Part shown: positions 6,214 through 9,715 of the stretch, in pieces
How positions within the stretch are numbered: the first letter of the stretch is position 1
Layout: the number at the start of each line of letters is the position of its first letter
DNA from: DUAG01 sp046756865
Lineage (GTDB): Bacteria > Nitrospirota > Nitrospiria > SBBL01 > JAADHI01
Assembly (NCBI GenBank): GCA_046756865.1
Contig: JBHHXE010000085.1
Span: forward strand, 1-9,715
Direction of reading: 5' to 3'
DNA: 9,715 nt
The notes under the pieces: generated by a model
What the model was told of the DNA's origin: nothing
Seen by the model: only the letters and a program-made list of their open reading frames with translations
Database searches by the model: none
Position numbers and translations under genes: made by a program

Positions 6214-6336
6214 AAACCCAGATTTGTCCCTGATAACCTCCCCCGCCCGCTAAATGCCACCGCTTTAAGATTCTACAATTGTACTCGCGGTGTATATTCG
6301 GCTTCATAATCCTGAATTTATGGACCGGGGGTTTTA
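6214..6336. other. Non-coding region after aroE with a small palindrome
   Basis: Together with the promoter and leader that follow, this makes a 330-bp gap with no convincing gene. It contains a perfect 10-bp palindrome, TACAATTGTA (6274-6283), about 60 bp upstream of the pilB -35 box. ACCGC (6259-6263) and GCGGT (6287-6291) flank it, though off-centre. It might be a regulator site. No clear terminator for aroE is visible: CCCCCG near 6240 could pair with CGGGGG near 6328, but the distance is about 80 nt. Confidence 0.35.
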
Positions 6337-6365
6337 TTGACAGAGTCCGGATCATCGGATAAAAT
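6337..6365 (+). promoter_or_regulatory. Near-consensus sigma70 promoter upstream of pilB
   Basis: A perfect TTGACA (6337-6342) and TAAAAT (6360-6365) are spaced by exactly 17 bp. The predicted start near 6372 leaves an untranslated leader of about 170 nt before pilB. A second TTGACA at 6367-6372 lacks a good -10 box at the right distance. No sigma54-type GG/GC element is seen. Confidence 0.65.
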
Positions 6366-6371
6366 ATTGAC

Positions 6372-6543
6372 ATCATCAAGGATTTCTCTACCGTCTTTTG
6401 ATCGGATCGGGACGTACTTTCTTTAAGAAAAATCACTGGTTATGAAACCGCTCATGAGTCAGTTTCCCTCTGAGAAACAATCGGTATATCCCTGAATCAG
6501 AGATACGCGCACGAGCCTTTAACACAGAAAAGGATAGACGCCG
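6372..6543 (+). other. Long untranslated leader of pilB
   Basis: About 170 nt lie between the predicted start and the pilB TTG codon. The only structure noticed is a short stem, GTTTC (6462-6466) with GAAAC (6474-6478). The ribosome site AAAAGGA (6528-6534) is 9 nt before the TTG. No known riboswitch fold is recognised. Confidence 0.35.
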
Positions 6544-8343
6544 TTGATTGCGGAAAAACTGGGAAGAGTCGTTCTTAACGCAAATCTTGTTACGGAAGAT
6601 CAGCTTCAAAAGGCCTTACTTACACAAAAAAGAGATGGGGGTCGGCTTGGGGCGATTCTGATTCGCCTTGGATTTGTCGATGAATCCCACCTGCTCCAAT
6701 GCCTGAGCCAGCAGCACGGCGTTACACCGGTCGATCTCAACAAGATAAAAATTGACCCTGCTGTAACAAAACTTGTTCCCGCCGAAATTGCCAAAAAACA
6801 TCTCGTGATTCCAGTAAAACGACTCGGCTCATCCTTGAGCCTGGCCATGGTCGACCCTAGTGACGTCTACGCGATTGACAGTGTCAAGTTTGCAACCGGC
6901 TACAACGTCGAACCTTATATCGCATCGGAAGCAACGGTCATCGCCGCGATTAACAAGCTTTATGGCTCCGGAAATTCAAAAAAGAAGCCCTCCTCCGTGA
7001 TCGAAGCGAAAGATTACACCCTGTCCGACTCAGAAAAATCGCCGGAAAAGGACCTTTTTTCAGATGATGCCCCGATGGTCTCTGTGGATGATTTTGATGC
7101 CGTTGTGGGTGATGCACTGGATGATATTGACGTCGTTGAAGAACAGCAGGATGATTTCTTTTCCAAGGATGTTGAAGCCCCGATCGTCAAACTCGTCAAC
7201 GGGGTCCTGGTCAATGCGATCAAGGTCGGGGCAAGTGATATCCATGTCGAACCCTTTGAAACCGTCTTTCGCATCCGGTTCAGAATTGACGGGGTCATGA
7301 AAACCGTGATGAATCTCCCCACCCGCATTAAGAATCCAGTCGTCGCCAGGCTGAAGATCATGTCAAAGTTAGACATTGCCGAACGGCGCCTTCCTCAAGA
7401 CGGCCGCATCAAGCTAAAACTTGGGAGAAAGAAAGAGGTTGATTTCCGTGTCTCCACCCTCCCCTGCCTTTTTGGTGAAAAGGTCGTCATGCGTATTCTG
7501 GACAAGGGGAACCTTTCCCTCGATTTATCAAAACTCGGCTTTGAAAGTAAGGCCATGGGATATTTTCAAGAGGCAATTGAGTCCCCATACGGAATGGTTT
7601 TGGTCACGGGACCAACCGGAAGCGGAAAAACAACGACACTCTACTCAGCCCTGAGCACTATTAATACGCAGGAAATTAATATCATGACGGCGGAAGACCC
7701 GGTAGAGTACAATCTCCTGGGGATAAACCAGGTGCAAATGAAAGAAGCTATTGGACTTAATTTTGCGGCCGCGCTCCGCTCCTTTCTCAGACAGGATCCT
7801 GACGTGGTCATGGTTGGAGAAATTCGTGATTTCGAAACAGCAGAAATTGGGGTCAAGGCTGCGTTGACCGGACATTTGGTCCTTTCCACCCTTCATACGA
7901 ACGATGCGCCCAGCACAATCAACCGCCTTTTGAATATGGGTGTTGAGCCCTTTCTTGTCGCTTCTTCAGTCATCCTGGTTGTTGCGCAAAGGTTGACCAG
8001 AAGAATCTGCACCAAGTGCAAAGAAGTTGTCTCGGTTCAGAACGAAGTGCTCCTCCGGGCAGGTTTCAAAGAAGCAGATTTGACCGACCTTGTGATCTAC
8101 AAGGGGAAGGGGTGTGAAGTCTGCAGCAAAACCGGCTACAAGGGAAGGGTCGCATTATATGAAGTTATGCCGATCGGTGATGTTATCCGCGATCAAATAT
8201 TACAGGGCGCTTCGGCAGACGATATCAAGAATAAAGCCATCGGGCTTGGAATGAGGACGCTCAGGATGAGCGGACTTGAAAAAGTAAAAGAAGGGGTGAC
8301 CACCCTTGAAGAAATCCTGAACAATACCTTTCCCGATTCCTGA
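6544..8343 (+). CDS. pilB: Type IV pilus assembly ATPase PilB
   Basis: This 599-aa cytoplasmic hexameric ATPase powers pilus extension at the inner-membrane platform. Residues about 5-140 form the N-terminal MshEN/T2SSE-N domain (LGRVVLNANLVTEDQLQKAL is typical). An acidic linker spans about 155-208, rich in Asp and Glu. The second N-terminal domain (about 210-325) includes ASDIHVEP. The ATPase core has Walker A GPTGSGKT (356-363), Walker B in DPDVVMVGEIRD (418-429) and the His box HLVLSTLHTND (444-454). A zinc site is formed by Cys489, Cys492, Cys524 and Cys527, a PilB/GspE hallmark absent from PilT. The start is TTG, supported by AAAAGGA 9 nt upstream and by the domain beginning at once; there is no nearby ATG. 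GspE of type II secretion is the main alternative, but pilT next door favours PilB. Confidence 0.93.
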   Translation: MIAEKLGRVVLNANLVTEDQLQKALLTQKRDGGRLGAILIRLGFVDESHLLQCLSQQHGVTPVDLNKIKIDPAVTKLVPAEIAKKHLVIPVKRLGSSLSLAMVDPSDVYAIDSVKFATGYNVEPYIASEATVIAAINKLYGSGNSKKKPSSVIEAKDYTLSDSEKSPEKDLFSDDAPMVSVDDFDAVVGDALDDIDVVEEQQDDFFSKDVEAPIVKLVNGVLVNAIKVGASDIHVEPFETVFRIRFRIDGVMKTVMNLPTRIKNPVVARLKIMSKLDIAERRLPQDGRIKLKLGRKKEVDFRVSTLPCLFGEKVVMRILDKGNLSLDLSKLGFESKAMGYFQEAIESPYGMVLVTGPTGSGKTTTLYSALSTINTQEINIMTAEDPVEYNLLGINQVQMKEAIGLNFAAALRSFLRQDPDVVMVGEIRDFETAEIGVKAALTGHLVLSTLHTNDAPSTINRLLNMGVEPFLVASSVILVVAQRLTRRICTKCKEVVSVQNEVLLRAGFKEADLTDLVIYKGKGCEVCSKTGYKGRVALYEVMPIGDVIRDQILQGASADDIKNKAIGLGMRTLRMSGLEKVKEGVTTLEEILNNTFPDS

Positions 8344-8516
8344 TGCGGCAAAAAGATGTGTTGTAGGTATAGCTAAAAAAGAGACCTGATCAACGTTAAA
8401 ATGGCAAATTCCTGCTCTGAAAGCGAAAAAACCTAATCTAAGGTACAATTAAGTATATGTGGTATTGCAATCCCCAACCTGGAAGGGCGGGGATTGCGTG
8501 CGCTAAGGGAGAGTTT
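8344..8516 (+). promoter_or_regulatory. pilB-pilT intergenic leader with 9-bp hairpin
   Basis: This 173-bp gap holds GCAATCCCC (8467-8475) paired with GGGGATTGC (8489-8497) around a 13-nt loop. The stem ends 7 nt before the ribosome site AAGGGAGAG (8505-8513). TACAAT at 8444-8449 could be a -10 box, but no -35 is recognisable. The hairpin could modulate pilT translation or mRNA stability, or act as a processing site between pilB and pilT. There is no T-run after the stem, so a terminator is unlikely. Confidence 0.5.
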
Positions 8517-9629
8517 ATGTCCAACTTGCAACAAATGCTCCAAATGATGGTCGAAAAAGGGGGCTCGGATCTTCATCTGACAACGGGGACCCCTCCAAAG
8601 ATCAGGACCAGTGGGAACCTTGTCCCTCTCAATCTTCCCATCCTTACCGCGGCAGACACCAAGCAGCTCGCTTACAGTGTCCTGACCGAATCTCAGAAGC
8701 ACCGTTTTGAAGAGGAAAATGAACTTGACTTTTCTTTTGGTTTGAAGGGTTTAAGCCGCTTCAGGGGAAATATTTTTATCCAGCGGGGTGCCGTTGCCGT
8801 CGCCATTCGAACCATTCCTTTTGAAATAAAAACTTTTAAAGAATTGGGCCTGCCTCCGGTGATCAACGATCTGGTCAAGAAACCGAGGGGACTGGTTCTG
8901 GTCACCGGTCCGACCGGAAGTGGTAAATCGACAACACTGGCATCGATGATCGATCAGATCAATTCCGACCGTCATGAGCATATTGTTACGATTGAAGACC
9001 CCATTGAGTTTCTCCATCCACATAAAAATTGCATCGTTAATCAGCGCGAGGTTTCCTCCGACACGAAATCTTTTCAAAATGCCTTAAAATATATCTTAAG
9101 ACAAGACCCGGATGTTGTCCTGATCGGTGAAATGCGGGATCTGGAAACCATTGAGGCGGCCTTAAGAATCTCAGAAACCGGGCATCTGACCTTTGCCACC
9201 CTCCACACCAACTCTGCGCTTCAGTCAATTAACCGTATCATTGATGTTTTCCCACCGCATCAACAATCACAAGTCCGTGCCCAGCTTTCTTTCGTTTTAG
9301 AAGGGGTCCTTTCTCAACAACTTATCCCTAAAACAAATAGTCAGGGGAGGGCCATGGCCATAGAGGTTATGATTCCCACCCCTGCCATTCGCAACCTCAT
9401 TCGAGAAGACAAGGTTCATCAAATCTACTCCTCGATGCAGACGGGCCAGGGAAAACATGGGATGCAAACCATGAACCAGTCCCTCTTTGATCACTGTTCC
9501 AAACGCAATATCTCCCATGAAGATGCGATTGGCCGGTCCAGCCAGCCGGACGAACTGATCACGATGCTGAACCGGGGAGGGAGCGCCATGCCGGGCACAC
9601 GCGAACCCGGAAGAATGGTGCGGCGGTAG
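8517..9629 (+). CDS. pilT: Type IV pilus retraction ATPase PilT
   Basis: This 370-aa cytoplasmic hexameric ATPase powers pilus retraction and twitching motility. The N-terminal PAS-like domain contains GGSDLHLTTGTPP (15-27). The ATPase core has Walker A GPTGSGKST (131-139), Walker B DPDVVLIGEMRD (197-208) and the His box HLTFATLHTNSA (223-234). The PilT-specific C-terminal AIRNLIRE motif is intact at 290-297, and the zinc cysteines of PilB are absent. The ATG at 8517 is chosen because AAGGGAGAG sits just upstream and homologues start here. An in-frame ATG at 8457 would add 20 residues encoded by the leader hairpin. The last 20 or so residues (Gly, Pro and Arg rich) extend past the conserved fold, and the length is slightly above the usual 345-370. 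It follows pilB in the same direction. Confidence 0.95.
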   Translation: MSNLQQMLQMMVEKGGSDLHLTTGTPPKIRTSGNLVPLNLPILTAADTKQLAYSVLTESQKHRFEEENELDFSFGLKGLSRFRGNIFIQRGAVAVAIRTIPFEIKTFKELGLPPVINDLVKKPRGLVLVTGPTGSGKSTTLASMIDQINSDRHEHIVTIEDPIEFLHPHKNCIVNQREVSSDTKSFQNALKYILRQDPDVVLIGEMRDLETIEAALRISETGHLTFATLHTNSALQSINRIIDVFPPHQQSQVRAQLSFVLEGVLSQQLIPKTNSQGRAMAIEVMIPTPAIRNLIREDKVHQIYSSMQTGQGKHGMQTMNQSLFDHCSKRNISHEDAIGRSSQPDELITMLNRGGSAMPGTREPGRMVRR

Positions 9630-9677
9630 TCGATCCGGGCAGGAATAGAGACAGAACCAGATAAGGAGATGGTATGA

Positions 9678-9715
9678 ATGAGTAGCTCAGAAGCGGTACA
9701 ACTTCGATGTACGAG
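9678..9715 (+). CDS. Start of a downstream gene, cut by the window edge
   Basis: A strong ribosome site AAGGAG (9663-9668) is followed 9 nt later by ATG (9678) in an open frame to the window end (MSSSEAVQLRCT). Another ATG at 9674 stops after three codons, so the later one is preferred. The gene starts 48 bp after pilT and is probably part of the same unit. Too few residues are visible to name it; they do not resemble the usual start of PilC. Confidence 0.5.
   Translation, partial: MSSSEAVQLRCT

Noticed and set aside
6238..6336. Terminator after aroE (CCCCCG with CGGGGG then TTTTATT)
   Set aside because: The arms are about 80 nt apart and only 6 bp long, and the T-rich part belongs to the pilB promoter region.
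6167..6436. 89-codon open frame on the minus strand across the aroE-pilB gap
   Set aside because: It overlaps the aroE 3' end, runs through the pilB promoter, has mixed composition and no family; considered chance.
8457..8516. N-terminal extension of PilT from an upstream ATG
   Set aside because: These codons fall in the leader hairpin, lack a ribosome site, and PilT homologues begin at the ATG at 8517, which has a strong one.
1..9715. CRISPR arrays, tRNA or rRNA genes, insertion sequences, phage genes
   Set aside because: No regularly spaced repeats, tRNA-like cloverleaf, rRNA signature or transposase/integrase frame was found on reading both strands.

Overview
The window comes from a Gram-negative-type bacterium. 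The evidence is a Tat-exported molybdenum reductase, a membrane-anchored multihaem cytochrome c and the type IV pilus motor ATPases PilB and PilT. Base composition is moderate, and the NapA sequence resembles the single-subunit Desulfovibrio-type enzyme more than the proteobacterial NapAB type. An anaerobic or facultative lineage such as Desulfobacterota or Nitrospirota would fit. This is inference, since no rRNA or other taxonomic marker is present.

Left part (about 1-3600): a leftward operon of three tightly packed genes. It starts with a periplasmic nitrate reductase-type molybdoprotein (NapA, 747 aa). Three bases later comes a NapC/NrfH-like tetrahaem membrane cytochrome, and a 74-aa two-helix membrane protein overlaps that gene's stop by ATGA. 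The cytochrome would pass quinol electrons to NapA on the outer face of the cytoplasmic membrane. No napB, napD, napG or napH is visible in the window. Beyond the operon lie a small rightward zinc-ribbon-like protein and the start of a leftward gene cut by the window edge.

Centre (about 3525-3925): a divergent control region. A good sigma70-like promoter faces left into napA and another faces right into the DUF512 gene. Between them sit three stem-loops that abut without spacers: 3631-3659, 3660-3780 and 3781-3804. The middle one is a 121-nt imperfect long hairpin. This is the most unusual structure in the window and no gene explains it.

Right part (about 3925-9715): a rightward series. A PDZ plus radical-SAM plus DUF512 protein of unknown function is followed 21 bp later by shikimate dehydrogenase (AroE). 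After a 330-bp gap with a near-consensus promoter comes pilB (TTG start). pilT follows after a leader containing a 9-bp hairpin, and then the first codons of another gene run off the right edge. PilB drives pilus extension and PilT retraction, so this end looks like the start of a type IV pilus cluster.
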